DNA from: Veillonella parvula
Lineage (GTDB): Bacteria; Bacillota; Negativicutes; Veillonellales; Veillonellaceae
Reading direction: 5' to 3'
DNA length: 64,000 nt
Assembly (NCBI RefSeq): GCF_036456085.1
Contig: NZ_CP138632.1
Coordinates: 682,001-746,000, forward strand
Below the pieces are notes generated by a model. That model was given only the letters and a program-made list of their open reading frames with translations, was not told the origin of the DNA and did no database searches. Positions 45,859 to 53,587 of the stretch are shown one piece after another; within the stretch, counting starts at the first letter, position 1; every line of letters starts with the position of its first letter. Position numbers and translations under genes: made by a program.

Positions 45859-46251
45859 ATGGTATCAGCAGGTCAAACAGCTACGGCTACTGTAACAGTT
45901 ACAGAATCTAATATTGCTAAAACAATGAAATCTGGTTCTTTAGATGTCTTTGCCACACCAGCCATGTGCGCTTTAATGGAAGAAGCGGCTCAAGCAGCAG
46001 TACAACCATACTTAGAAGAAGGTGAAGGCACTGTAGGTATTGCTTTATCCATCACCCATGAAGCCCCTACTCCACTTGGTGCAACAGTAACAGCAAAAGC
46101 TATTGTAAGCGCCGTAGAAGGTCGCAAAATCACATTCGATATCGAAGCTTCTGATGGCATTGGTATTATCGGTCGTGGTACACATGAACGCTTTGTCATT
46201 AACAACGAAAAATTTATGGCTAAAGTGCATAGTAGAGCAAACGCTAACTAA
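45859..46251 (+). CDS. Hot-dog fold thioesterase, FlK-like
   Basis: A 130-residue single-domain hot-dog protein resembling fluoroacetyl-CoA thioesterase FlK and related acyl-CoA thioesterases. Supporting features are the length, VFATPAMCALMEEAAQAAV early (the Thr/Glu-containing helix), SITHEAPTPLGATVTAKA and a central GRKITFDIEASDGIGIIGRGTHERFVI. It lies divergently from the TVP38 gene, with GAAGG about 8 bases before the ATG, and ends at a bidirectional terminator. The natural substrate is unknown; fluoroacetate chemistry is not implied. Confidence 0.87.
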   Translation: MVSAGQTATATVTVTESNIAKTMKSGSLDVFATPAMCALMEEAAQAAVQPYLEEGEGTVGIALSITHEAPTPLGATVTAKAIVSAVEGRKITFDIEASDGIGIIGRGTHERFVINNEKFMAKVHSRANAN

Positions 46252-46310
46252 ATATAGCTAGAATATTTATCAATCAAAATCATTAGTTTACTAATATCTT
46301 TAGCAGAATA

Positions 46311-46348
46311 AAAAACGGCATCTATCATACGGTAGATGCCGTTTTTAT
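46311..46348. terminator. Bidirectional intrinsic terminator between the thioesterase and ilvE
   Basis: AAAAACGGCATCTA pairs with TAGATGCCGTTTTT around an 8-base loop, with T-runs in both directions. It separates two convergent genes. Confidence 0.92.
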
Positions 46349-46395
46349 ATACTTTCATGTTTGCATAATTAAATCATATTTGCATAGTTAAATAA

Positions 46396-47418
46396 TTAGC
46401 AAATTTTAACTACCCAGCCTTCAGGAGCTTCGATTTCACCATGTTGAATGCCAAGTAATGTGTCATATAATTTTTTAGTGATAGGACCCATATCATCCAT
46501 GCCAGCAGGAACATTAATAGTGCCTTCTGGAGTATCGATTTGACCTACTGGAGAAATAACAGCCGCTGTACCACAAAGACCAATTTCAGCAAAGTCTTTT
46601 AATTCATCTTTATGAACAGGACGATGTTCTACAGTCATACCAAGGTAGTGTTCTGCTACATACATCAAAGAACGACGTGTAATGGATGGCAAGATACTAT
46701 CAGATTTAGGTGTAACTAATTTACCATCTTTAGTAATAAAGATGAAGTTAGCACCACCAGTTTCTTCTACATGTGTACGAGTAGCCGCATCAAGATACAT
46801 ATTTTCTGCATAGCCTTCATTATGAGCATCAGTGATAGCATACAAACTCATAGCATAATTCAAACCAGCTTTAATATGGCCAGTACCATGAGGAGCTGCA
46901 CGATCAAAATCAGTAATACGAATTTTGATTGGTTTAGCACCACCTTTAAAGTAAGGGCCTACTGGTGTTGTAAACACACGGAATTGATATTCATCAGCAG
47001 GTTTTACACCGATAACGGAGTTTGTACCCATCATGTAAGGACGAATATAAAGGCTTGCACCATGACCATATGGAGGAACAAAGTCTTTATTTGCTTTTAC
47101 AACTTCTTTTACAGCTTCGAGGAAACGACCTTCAGGTAATGTAGGCATTACAAGGCGTTCACAGGATTGATTCAAACGTTCTGCATTCAAATCTGGACGG
47201 AAGCATACGATGTGACCATCTTTTGTATAGTATGCTTTCAAACCTTCAAAAACAGTTTGAGCGTATTGGAATACACCAGCACATTCATTAAGGACAACGT
47301 TAGCATCAGTAATTAGACCACCTTCGTCCCATTTACCATCTTTATATGTAGTCAAATAACGGTAGTCGGTTTCTACATAACCAAAACCGAGATTATCCCA
47401 ATCGATATTCTTGCTCAT
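46396..47418 (-). CDS. ilvE: Branched-chain amino acid aminotransferase
   Basis: Transfers amino groups between glutamate and branched-chain keto acids. The 340-residue fold-type IV PLP enzyme has QTVFEGLKAYYTKDGHIVCFRPDLNAERL, the PLP Lys in IKAGLNYAMSL, and the VEETGGANFIFI and CGTAAVISPVGQI segments, matching class II IlvE. The ATG at 47416-47418 has GGAGGT 7 bases upstream and is preferred over an ATG 15 bases earlier that overlaps that site. No T-box leader is visible. Confidence 0.95.
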   Translation of the reverse strand: MSKNIDWDNLGFGYVETDYRYLTTYKDGKWDEGGLITDANVVLNECAGVFQYAQTVFEGLKAYYTKDGHIVCFRPDLNAERLNQSCERLVMPTLPEGRFLEAVKEVVKANKDFVPPYGHGASLYIRPYMMGTNSVIGVKPADEYQFRVFTTPVGPYFKGGAKPIKIRITDFDRAAPHGTGHIKAGLNYAMSLYAITDAHNEGYAENMYLDAATRTHVEETGGANFIFITKDGKLVTPKSDSILPSITRRSLMYVAEHYLGMTVEHRPVHKDELKDFAEIGLCGTAAVISPVGQIDTPEGTINVPAGMDDMGPITKKLYDTLLGIQHGEIEAPEGWVVKIC

Positions 47419-47580
47419 AACAATAACCTCCATTTATATTGATATACACTTAATCTTATCACTATCATCTTGTATTTTCAATAGATTCTATAGAGATGAT
47501 AAATTATATATACAGATATAGTATCTATTAAGATATATCATCTATATATAGGTAACATATTAATAGATATGTATATTATC

Positions 47581-47650
47581 AAATAGGCCCCTAGCTATAC
47601 TATCGTTGAATATAAAAATTGTTTTTTACAGTATAGCTACCGCCCTATTT
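47581..47650. promoter_or_regulatory. Nested inverted repeat in the ilvE / FAH-hydrolase divergent region
   Basis: Outer arms AAATAGG (47581-47587) and CCTATTT (47644-47650) enclose inner arms AGCTATACT (47593-47601) and AGTATAGCT (47630-47638), both perfect, around a 28-base AT-rich loop. A TATAAT follows at 47655-47660. It lies between divergent genes, so it is not a simple terminator and may be an operator or a leader RNA structure. Confidence 0.5.
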
Positions 47651-47703
47651 ATATTATAATAATTTCAGATATACATTATCTTATTTTACTAGAGGTCCCT
47701 ATT

Positions 47704-48366
47704 ATGAACGAAAATAAAAATTTTTTAATTCCTAATCCTAAAAGTATCATTTGTATCGGCCTTAACTATGCTGATCATATTGCTGAAACTAGTCTAGCTA
47801 CACATGATTTTCCAGAAATCTTTATGAAAACATCAAATGCTCTTGCAGGTAATCATGATACAATTACTATTGAAGACGAAACTTTCCATTACGATTATGA
47901 AGGAGAATTAGTTATCATCATCGGTAAATCTGGTAAAAACATATCTCCTGAAAAGGCAATGGAACATATCTTAGGCTATACCATTGGTAACGACGTATGT
48001 GCCCGTACATTACAGTTTAGAGGTTCTCAATGGATCCTTGGCAAATCGCTTGATCACTTTGCTCCTATTGGTCCTAATATTGTATCTCCTGATGATTTTG
48101 ACTTTGAAAGTGCTACTATTACGACAACAGTAAATGGTGAAATACGTCAACAAGCAAAGCTAGAACAAATGATTTTTAAGCCTTATAACATTATTGCCTT
48201 CTTATCAACATATATGACACTCCAAGAAGGTGACATTATCTTTACAGGTACGCCTAGTGGTGTAGTATTAGGTAAAAATGAAAGTAAGTATTCTTGGTTA
48301 AAACCAGGAGATATTGTTACAGTTTCCATAAGCGGTATTGGTACCTTAGAAAACAAATTTATTTAA
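47704..48366 (+). CDS. Fumarylacetoacetate hydrolase family protein
   Basis: A 220-residue FAH-fold metal enzyme. The metal-binding Glu set and core are in FHYDYEGELVIIIGKSG, the family block TIGNDVCARTLQF and GKSLDHFAPIGP follow, and FTGTPSGVVLGK is near the end. Members include acylpyruvases, oxaloacetate decarboxylases and hydratases; the sequence does not choose between them. AGAGG lies 8 bases before the ATG. It is a single plus-strand gene, closed by a bidirectional terminator. Confidence 0.92.
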   Translation: MNENKNFLIPNPKSIICIGLNYADHIAETSLATHDFPEIFMKTSNALAGNHDTITIEDETFHYDYEGELVIIIGKSGKNISPEKAMEHILGYTIGNDVCARTLQFRGSQWILGKSLDHFAPIGPNIVSPDDFDFESATITTTVNGEIRQQAKLEQMIFKPYNIIAFLSTYMTLQEGDIIFTGTPSGVVLGKNESKYSWLKPGDIVTVSISGIGTLENKFI

Positions 48367-48454
48367 AATAAGTACATTGTAAAAGTATTGTATTTGCTCA
48401 TATTCTAATTATTACGATATCTATTTACATTACAACTAAATATATCTAAACACA

Positions 48455-48513
48455 AAAAAAGATTACTTCTATATATGTCTAACTATACATAGAAGTAATC
48501 TCTTTTATTATTA
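48455..48513. terminator. Bidirectional intrinsic terminator between the FAH hydrolase and ogt
   Basis: AGATTACTTCTAT at about 48460-48472 pairs with ATAGAAGTAATCT at about 48490-48502. T-runs follow on both strands (TTTTTTT on the minus side). Confidence 0.88.
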
Positions 48514-48538
48514 TCTATGTTTTATATTTACTATTACT

Positions 48539-49036
48539 TTATTTATGCTCCGACTCTAGGTCTAGCATATATTTCTTGCGTTCAATGCCCCCTGCATATC
48601 CTGTTAACTGGCCATTACTACCAATAACACGGTGACAAGGAACGATGATAGAAATTGGATTATGCCCTACAGCCCCTCCTACGGCTTGAGCAGAAAATTT
48701 CTCTTTACCTTGTTGCTGTGCAATTTGTTTACCAATATCTCCATATGTTGTAGTTTCACCATAAGGAATTGTCTGTAATATAGACCATACGGATTTACGG
48801 AACTCAGTACCTTCTAACTGGATAGGAGGTGTAATAAAGGGATTTTTACCATTAAAGTATTGATTTAGCCACATAATTGTTACTTCAAATGGACCTGTTA
48901 GTTGCTCTATATACTCCGCATCATCATAACTAGGTGCATGAGCTTCATCAATAAAAAATAAATCTGTTAAGTATGATAATGTACCAAGCATAACCATAGT
49001 TCCTAATGGGCTTTCATAGGTGTATTTATAATTCAT
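48539..49036 (-). CDS. ogt: Methylated-DNA-protein-cysteine S-methyltransferase
   Basis: Removes alkyl groups from O6-alkylguanine (and O4-alkylthymine) by suicide transfer to its active-site Cys. The 165 residues include the helix-turn-helix segment VGGAVGHNPISIIVPCHRVIG with the PCHRV active-site motif, and upstream VWSILQTIPYGETTTYGDIG. C-terminal GYAGGIERKKYMLDLE is canonical. GGAG lies about 10 bases before the ATG. The start is 17 bases after the sirtuin stop, making it the third gene of a macrodomain-SirTM-ogt operon. Confidence 0.95.
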   Translation of the reverse strand: MNYKYTYESPLGTMVMLGTLSYLTDLFFIDEAHAPSYDDAEYIEQLTGPFEVTIMWLNQYFNGKNPFITPPIQLEGTEFRKSVWSILQTIPYGETTTYGDIGKQIAQQQGKEKFSAQAVGGAVGHNPISIIVPCHRVIGSNGQLTGYAGGIERKKYMLDLESEHK

Positions 49037-49053
49037 AGTACATTAACTCCTTC

Positions 49054-49905
49054 TTAAGATAACAAATCATTCAATACCTTTTGTATGTCATTATTAAATG
49101 ATACTGTATTTTGCTGAATATCAAATGGAATCGATTGTTTTTCAATATTAACTGGTACATATAGTGTGTCTATATTGTCATGTGCCATCCGCATAAATGG
49201 ATATTTGATAATCATCGGCGTATTATAGCCAACACCAAGTTCTAACAATACAGTTTTCTTATCTTTATAATTCTCTATAAAACTTGCATATCGTTTTTGA
49301 GCCGCATACCAACCTTCGTCTTGCACAAAGGCACCGTCGACCCGTAAATTCATCGTCATTAGTTCGCCACATCTAGGACAGTGAGGAATTAATTCTGTGG
49401 GAATTTTCATATCCTTTTGTTCTTTCACCATACGACGCACTTGTTCTTCATTATCATAAGTCTTTTGATGACATGGCTTAGAGCATTGCCACAAGCCATA
49501 ATCACCTTGCATGTAATAAAATCTATTTTTATCCACTCCAGCAAATTGCATTTGATGATCTACATTAGTGGTAATCACAAAGTAATTCTTATTTTGTAAC
49601 AACTCCATCAACCGAATATAAGGTTCACCTGCTGAAATATCATAGCGATTATAGTAGATATGACGGCTCCACCATGCCCAATATTCTTCCATGCTTTCAA
49701 ATGAATAGAATCCACCAGAATACATATCTGTAATACCATACTTTTTGTGAAAGTCATCAAAGTATTTATGAAAACGCTCACCACTATAGGTCAGACCCGC
49801 TGCAGTAGACATACCTGCCCCGATACCAACGAGTACCGCATCAGCAGTATTCAAAAATTCTTTTACACGTTCTATATTATCCCAATAATTTGTTGTAGAT
49901 GTCAT
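49054..49905 (-). CDS. Class M sirtuin (SirTM), probable protein ADP-ribosyltransferase
   Basis: A 283-residue Sir2-fold protein. The NAD-binding Rossmann part shows VLVGIGAGMSTAAGLTYSG and ITTNVDHQMQFAG (Asn114, Asp116). The zinc Cys are C141/C145 and C176/C179. The catalytic His of deacetylase sirtuins (in an HG motif) is replaced by Gln133 in YYMQGDYG, the feature of SirTM enzymes, which ADP-ribosylate proteins rather than deacetylate. Its start overlaps the macrodomain gene by 29 bases, with AAGGA about 8 bases before the ATG. In staphylococci and streptococci SirTM sits with a Zn-macrodomain, a GcvH-like carrier and a lipoate ligase; only the macrodomain is here. Confidence 0.88.
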   Translation of the reverse strand: MTSTTNYWDNIERVKEFLNTADAVLVGIGAGMSTAAGLTYSGERFHKYFDDFHKKYGITDMYSGGFYSFESMEEYWAWWSRHIYYNRYDISAGEPYIRLMELLQNKNYFVITTNVDHQMQFAGVDKNRFYYMQGDYGLWQCSKPCHQKTYDNEEQVRRMVKEQKDMKIPTELIPHCPRCGELMTMNLRVDGAFVQDEGWYAAQKRYASFIENYKDKKTVLLELGVGYNTPMIIKYPFMRMAHDNIDTLYVPVNIEKQSIPFDIQQNTVSFNNDIQKVLNDLLS

Positions 49906-50656
49906 AATCTATATCCTTAAATACGTTAAATACCACTTGGATTTTACTATTTGTTTCTTTTAAATACCTACGTACCGTATCGATAGCAATTTGGGCCGCC
50001 AATTCATTAGGAAATCTAAACTCACCTGTAGAAATGCAGCAAAATGCAATGGACTTCAAACTATAAGCATTAGCTAGCTCCAAGCAAGATCTATAGCACG
50101 ATGACAATTGTTCTTTTTCTAAGTCTGTAACAGTATCATAAACAATAGGCCCTACCGTATGGATAACATGACTGGCAGGTAAATTAAAACCATAGGTCAT
50201 ACGAGCTACACCTGTCTTTTCAGGCATATCCATATACTCAGTCATCCTAGCACAGGCCATACGTAACTCAATACCAGCAAAAGTATGAATGGCATTATCA
50301 ATACATTTGTGATTCGGTAGAAAACAACCGAGAAACTGCTCATTAGCTGCATTGACTATAGCCTTTACCGCTAGACGCGTTATATCACCTTGCCACAAAT
50401 AAATTTGTGGTTCTCGTTCTTCCATATCATTAATCGTAACGATGCCTTTTTCATGAGCCAATGTATTTAAATATTCATCCTCTACCTTCATCCACTCAGC
50501 GGGCATGGCTCCTGCAGGACGAATATTACATAGTGCTCTAAATAGAGTAAATTGTTCTTCTTCATTTACTGGAATATCTATATGTTCGTTATGTTTCTCT
50601 TTATATTCTGCTACTAATCCCTCTAAAATATAACGTAATCGTTCTTGCTGTGTCAT
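49877..50656 (-). CDS. Zn-dependent macrodomain protein (probable ADP-ribosyl hydrolase)
   Basis: A 259-residue protein with an N-terminal helical extension (1-80) and a macrodomain (about 85-255). The ADP-ribose-binding blocks are WQGDITRLAVKAIVNAANEQF and ISTGEFRFPNELAA. The insertion GCFLPNHKCIDNAIH carries Cys111, His116 and Cys118, the zinc site that defines the SirTM-linked Zn-macrodomains. By family knowledge these remove the ADP-ribose that SirTM adds. The ATG at 50654-50656 has AGGAG 6 bases upstream and is preferred over one 63 bases earlier. It is the first gene of the macrodomain-SirTM-ogt operon. Confidence 0.9.
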   Translation of the reverse strand: MTQQERLRYILEGLVAEYKEKHNEHIDIPVNEEEQFTLFRALCNIRPAGAMPAEWMKVEDEYLNTLAHEKGIVTINDMEEREPQIYLWQGDITRLAVKAIVNAANEQFLGCFLPNHKCIDNAIHTFAGIELRMACARMTEYMDMPEKTGVARMTYGFNLPASHVIHTVGPIVYDTVTDLEKEQLSSCYRSCLELANAYSLKSIAFCCISTGEFRFPNELAAQIAIDTVRRYLKETNSKIQVVFNVFKDIDYDIYNKLLG

Positions 50657-50702
50657 ATATAACTCCTGAATAGAATTAACTAGATTATAACCTATTATAT
50701 AG

Positions 50703-50735
50703 CAAAAAACTGCTAGCACTTAATATGCTAGCAGT
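50703..50735 (-). terminator. Intrinsic terminator of the radical SAM - ABM operon
   Basis: Minus strand CTGCTAGCA and TGCTAGCAG form a perfect 9-base-pair stem around a 7-base loop, followed by TTTTTTG. It lies about 30 bases after the ABM-protein stop. Confidence 0.9.
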
Positions 50736-50764
50736 AACTTTACTGATTAGTATTGTATCAAAAA

Positions 50765-51532
50765 CTAAGGTCTTACAAAAGCTTGTCCACCATGGTTAAC
50801 GAGGATATCCCCATCTAATACTTTAGTAGTAACCCCTTGTAGACTGCCTTGGATTTGGCTCATCATAAAGCGATAGCCTGGACTGTTCAAGTGTTTAGTA
50901 AGGGCTTCCTGATCGCTATAGATCTGAATGACGTACCAGCGATTTTTTGCGTTTCTTTCACGAAGCACATAACCAGCTTTATAACCCGCATCATCTCGAA
51001 CGGCACGTTCCATATCTAGTTGATATTGTCGTTGTACCGTATCGATTTCATTGCTATCAACAGTAAACTCAGTTAAGGTCACTACTGCCTTACCATCATT
51101 TACAATGGATAATGCTTCTTTCTTTTCAAATAAAAGTACAGACTGCACATCGTACATCTTACGATTTGTTAATTTAGAACCGACTTCATTAACAAATGTT
51201 TGATAATGGTCAGATTTGCGATGTGTTTCAATAGCAGCTAAATCTTTATAGATTTCAACTACATAAGACTCCGAAGGATTACCTTTTACATGCGCCACAT
51301 TCATGGACAATGTATTAGGTTCTTTTTCCATAGATGCTGTCAGATTAGCTACACCTGCACTATTATAAGTGCCTTGTAACTCTACAGGTACTTCGAAACG
51401 ATACATACCTACGCTAGGTGCTGTATCTACAGATTGATCCCGTTCCATAACAAGAGCTGCAAAAGATGTACTTACACCTAATACGGCAATAGCAGATGTT
51501 AGTACAATACGTTTTAATAAATTTTTATTCAT
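50765..51532 (-). CDS. Exported protein with two antibiotic-biosynthesis-monooxygenase-like (ABM) domains
   Basis: From the ATG at 51530-51532 (MNKNLLKRIVLTS) the 255-residue protein has a Sec signal peptide ending at about SFAA. Two ferredoxin-like ABM repeats follow. The first (about 40-140) includes SYVVEIYKDLAAIETHRKSDHYQTFV; the second (about 150-245) includes RWYVIQIYSDQEALTKHLNSPGYRFM. These share the pattern YxxxIYxDxxAxxxHxxSxxYxxF, typical of ABM/IsdG-fold proteins. The strong AAAGGAG site precedes the ATG; it lies 10 bases after the radical SAM stop. Whether it binds heme or is an enzyme is unknown. Confidence 0.82.
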   Translation of the reverse strand: MNKNLLKRIVLTSAIAVLGVSTSFAALVMERDQSVDTAPSVGMYRFEVPVELQGTYNSAGVANLTASMEKEPNTLSMNVAHVKGNPSESYVVEIYKDLAAIETHRKSDHYQTFVNEVGSKLTNRKMYDVQSVLLFEKKEALSIVNDGKAVVTLTEFTVDSNEIDTVQRQYQLDMERAVRDDAGYKAGYVLRERNAKNRWYVIQIYSDQEALTKHLNSPGYRFMMSQIQGSLQGVTTKVLDGDILVNHGGQAFVRP

Positions 51533-51542
51533 ATATACTCCT

Positions 51543-52883
51543 TTACATATATCTTGATAACTTCTCGGCAAACAAACCAATACGCTTATAAGTTAACAAC
51601 TCACATACTCTTGATGTAAATTGTCCAAATCTACGGTAAAAGAAATTAAAAGTTAGATATGCTGGTATTGTACTGATAGTTTTAGGCAAGCGACGAAATA
51701 TATTTTTTATGGAATATAACTCTTTATAGATCCAAAGATAGCCTTTTTCTAATTCTTCTTTAGACATACCTAACGGTGATACAACTACGTGAGACGTATT
51801 ATATTTTGATAAATCATAATCAAAAATTCTATTTTGAGCTTCCATTCTCTTGTAGAATTCAGTACCTGGGTATGGTGTGACAATATGTGATGTAATTGTA
51901 TCAATTTTCTGGCTAATAATCCAATCTAACGTATTTTTAAAAGTCTCTGGTGTATCTCCATCTAAGCCAAATACAAAGCTAGCATTAACCATAATACCAC
52001 GCTTATGTAATTCGTTAATAAGTCGTTCAAACTCTTCACGATTATTCTGCATTTTATGAACGCTAGATAAAGATTGAGGGCTGATACTTTCAAAACCAAT
52101 AAATAAACTCTGACAACCAGTTTCTTTCATTAAATCCATCAATTCAGGGTGTTGCCCTATTTTCATAGTAACCGCTGCATTCCAGTTTAACTTCAAAGGT
52201 TTAATACGTTCTAAAAACTGTTTAGTCCAAGAAATATTACCAATAAAATTATCATCAATAAACATAATATGTTTTGTACCTAATCGTTTGATATCTCCCA
52301 ACACATCCTCTATATTGCGATTAATATATTGGTGTGTTCCAGAGCTATTATAGCAAAAATCGCACTTATGAGGACAACTTCTACTAGTAGAAACAACGTT
52401 ATACCATAAGTAATCGGTCTTATCTATCAAGTCATATGCAGGTGATGCAATATCATCTCCAGATTCTAAAGGCGCAGAAACATATTGAGATTGCAACCGA
52501 CCATGTTTAGCATCTTCTATAATTTGAGGCCATGTATTTTCTGCGAAACCTATACAAAGACTATCAAATGCCTCCTTAGGTACGGTATCGAATGCTGTCG
52601 TAATATGTATACCACCAGCAATCACCTTAGCCCCTTTCTTTCTATATATAGCTGCAATTTCAATTGCTCTAGGCAATACATCAACAGTCACCGCAATACC
52701 TACTAAATCAGGTACATCATTAAAATCTAGTTCTCTAATATTTTCATTTTCAATTGTGACCTCACACTCATGCCGAATAATATTAGCCACAGTTAATAAC
52801 CCTAAATGTGGGGACATACGTATTTTTAAATCTGTATCCATAGGACGCTTCAACATACGTGGTTGAATCAATTTAACTTTCAT
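51543..52883 (-). CDS. B12-binding-domain radical SAM protein
   Basis: A 446-residue protein with an N-terminal cobalamin-binding-like Rossmann domain (about 1-140: MSPHLGLLTVANIIRHE, DLVGIAVTVDVLPRA, VIAGGIHIT) and a radical SAM barrel (about 155-350). CPHKCDFC supplies the three cluster Cys, SAM-binding is in FIDDNFIGN and IGFESISPQSL, and TPYPGTEFYKRME ends the barrel. The C-terminal 80 residues are helical and basic. The DxHxxG B12 ligand is not evident, so cobalamin binding is uncertain. Substrate unknown. It is the first gene of a pair with the exported ABM protein. Confidence 0.88.
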   Translation of the reverse strand: MKVKLIQPRMLKRPMDTDLKIRMSPHLGLLTVANIIRHECEVTIENENIRELDFNDVPDLVGIAVTVDVLPRAIEIAAIYRKKGAKVIAGGIHITTAFDTVPKEAFDSLCIGFAENTWPQIIEDAKHGRLQSQYVSAPLESGDDIASPAYDLIDKTDYLWYNVVSTSRSCPHKCDFCYNSSGTHQYINRNIEDVLGDIKRLGTKHIMFIDDNFIGNISWTKQFLERIKPLKLNWNAAVTMKIGQHPELMDLMKETGCQSLFIGFESISPQSLSSVHKMQNNREEFERLINELHKRGIMVNASFVFGLDGDTPETFKNTLDWIISQKIDTITSHIVTPYPGTEFYKRMEAQNRIFDYDLSKYNTSHVVVSPLGMSKEELEKGYLWIYKELYSIKNIFRRLPKTISTIPAYLTFNFFYRRFGQFTSRVCELLTYKRIGLFAEKLSRYM

Positions 52884-52948
52884 ATAAAACCTCTTATATA
52901 ACAAATGCTTTTACATTATTATAAAAGATTATGAGTCCTTTTGCATAT

Positions 52949-53009
52949 AAAAACATCCTATCTATTAAAACTATATTGAGTAATATTAGTTCCAACAAAT
53001 AGGATGTTA
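52949..53009 (-). terminator. Terminator of the prolyl-tRNA deacylase gene
   Basis: Minus strand ACATCCTAT and ATAGGATGT form a perfect 9-base-pair stem with a long (about 32-base) loop, followed by TTTTTATA. It begins 4 bases after the stop. Confidence 0.75.
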
Positions 53010-53012
53010 AGC

Positions 53013-53498
53013 TTATATTGTTATATATTCAATAGTTGTACCATGCTCTTCAATAAGTTTAACTAGTTCTTTGCCTTGAAGCCACACAGTCGCATCATTT
53101 TGGTTCGGATGTATGCCGATTACATTATTTTCGTAGTCCGCATCAATATAATAATGGACCTTACGGTCCTCATCATGGAGCAAGCAAAATGGAGATACGT
53201 GACCTGGTTTAATCTTCAATATATCCCATAGTTCTTCTTCAGAACCAAAGGAAATTTTTTTAAGTTTGTGGTCCTTACGAAATTGTTTTAAATCTACACG
53301 CTTTGATCCACGAACAGTAATTAAATAGTAATGCTCTCGTTTATGATCTCGTATAAATAAATTCTTCGCATCCCAATCAGGATATGGCAACTGCACATTT
53401 GGCTTATCGTCCATACTAAATAATGGTGCGTGATCTGTAATTTCAAAATCGATATGATGGTCACGCAAACAATCATATACGCCTTGTTTATCTAACAT
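53013..53498 (-). CDS. Prolyl-tRNA deacylase (PrdX/ProXp family)
   Basis: A 161-residue YbaK-fold trans-editing protein that clears mischarged tRNA-Pro (Ala or Cys). Family features: ITDHAPLFSMDD, AKNLFIRDHKREHYYLITVRG with the conserved Lys, KKISFGSEEELWDILKIKPGHVSPF, and the terminal WLQGKELVKLIEEHG. AGAGGT lies 6 bases before the ATG. It is a single gene closed by a terminator. The PrdX subfamily call is confident; whether it edits Ala or another residue cannot be read from sequence. Confidence 0.92.
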   Translation of the reverse strand: MLDKQGVYDCLRDHHIDFEITDHAPLFSMDDKPNVQLPYPDWDAKNLFIRDHKREHYYLITVRGSKRVDLKQFRKDHKLKKISFGSEEELWDILKIKPGHVSPFCLLHDEDRKVHYYIDADYENNVIGIHPNQNDATVWLQGKELVKLIEEHGTTIEYITI

Positions 53499-53587
53499 GT
53501 AATACCTCTAATACATCGGTTATTCTTTGTGAAAGTAACTAGCATAATGAAAGTATCTATTATATCTAGCTAAATATATCTCCAAAA

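Noticed and set aside
47419-47703. T-box leader ahead of ilvE
   Set aside because: No T-box core sequence and no terminator/antiterminator pair; the inverted repeat here is of another kind.
49877-49905. Frameshift between the macrodomain and SirTM genes
   Set aside because: Both proteins are full length with complete motifs; the 29-base overlap is a normal coupled arrangement.
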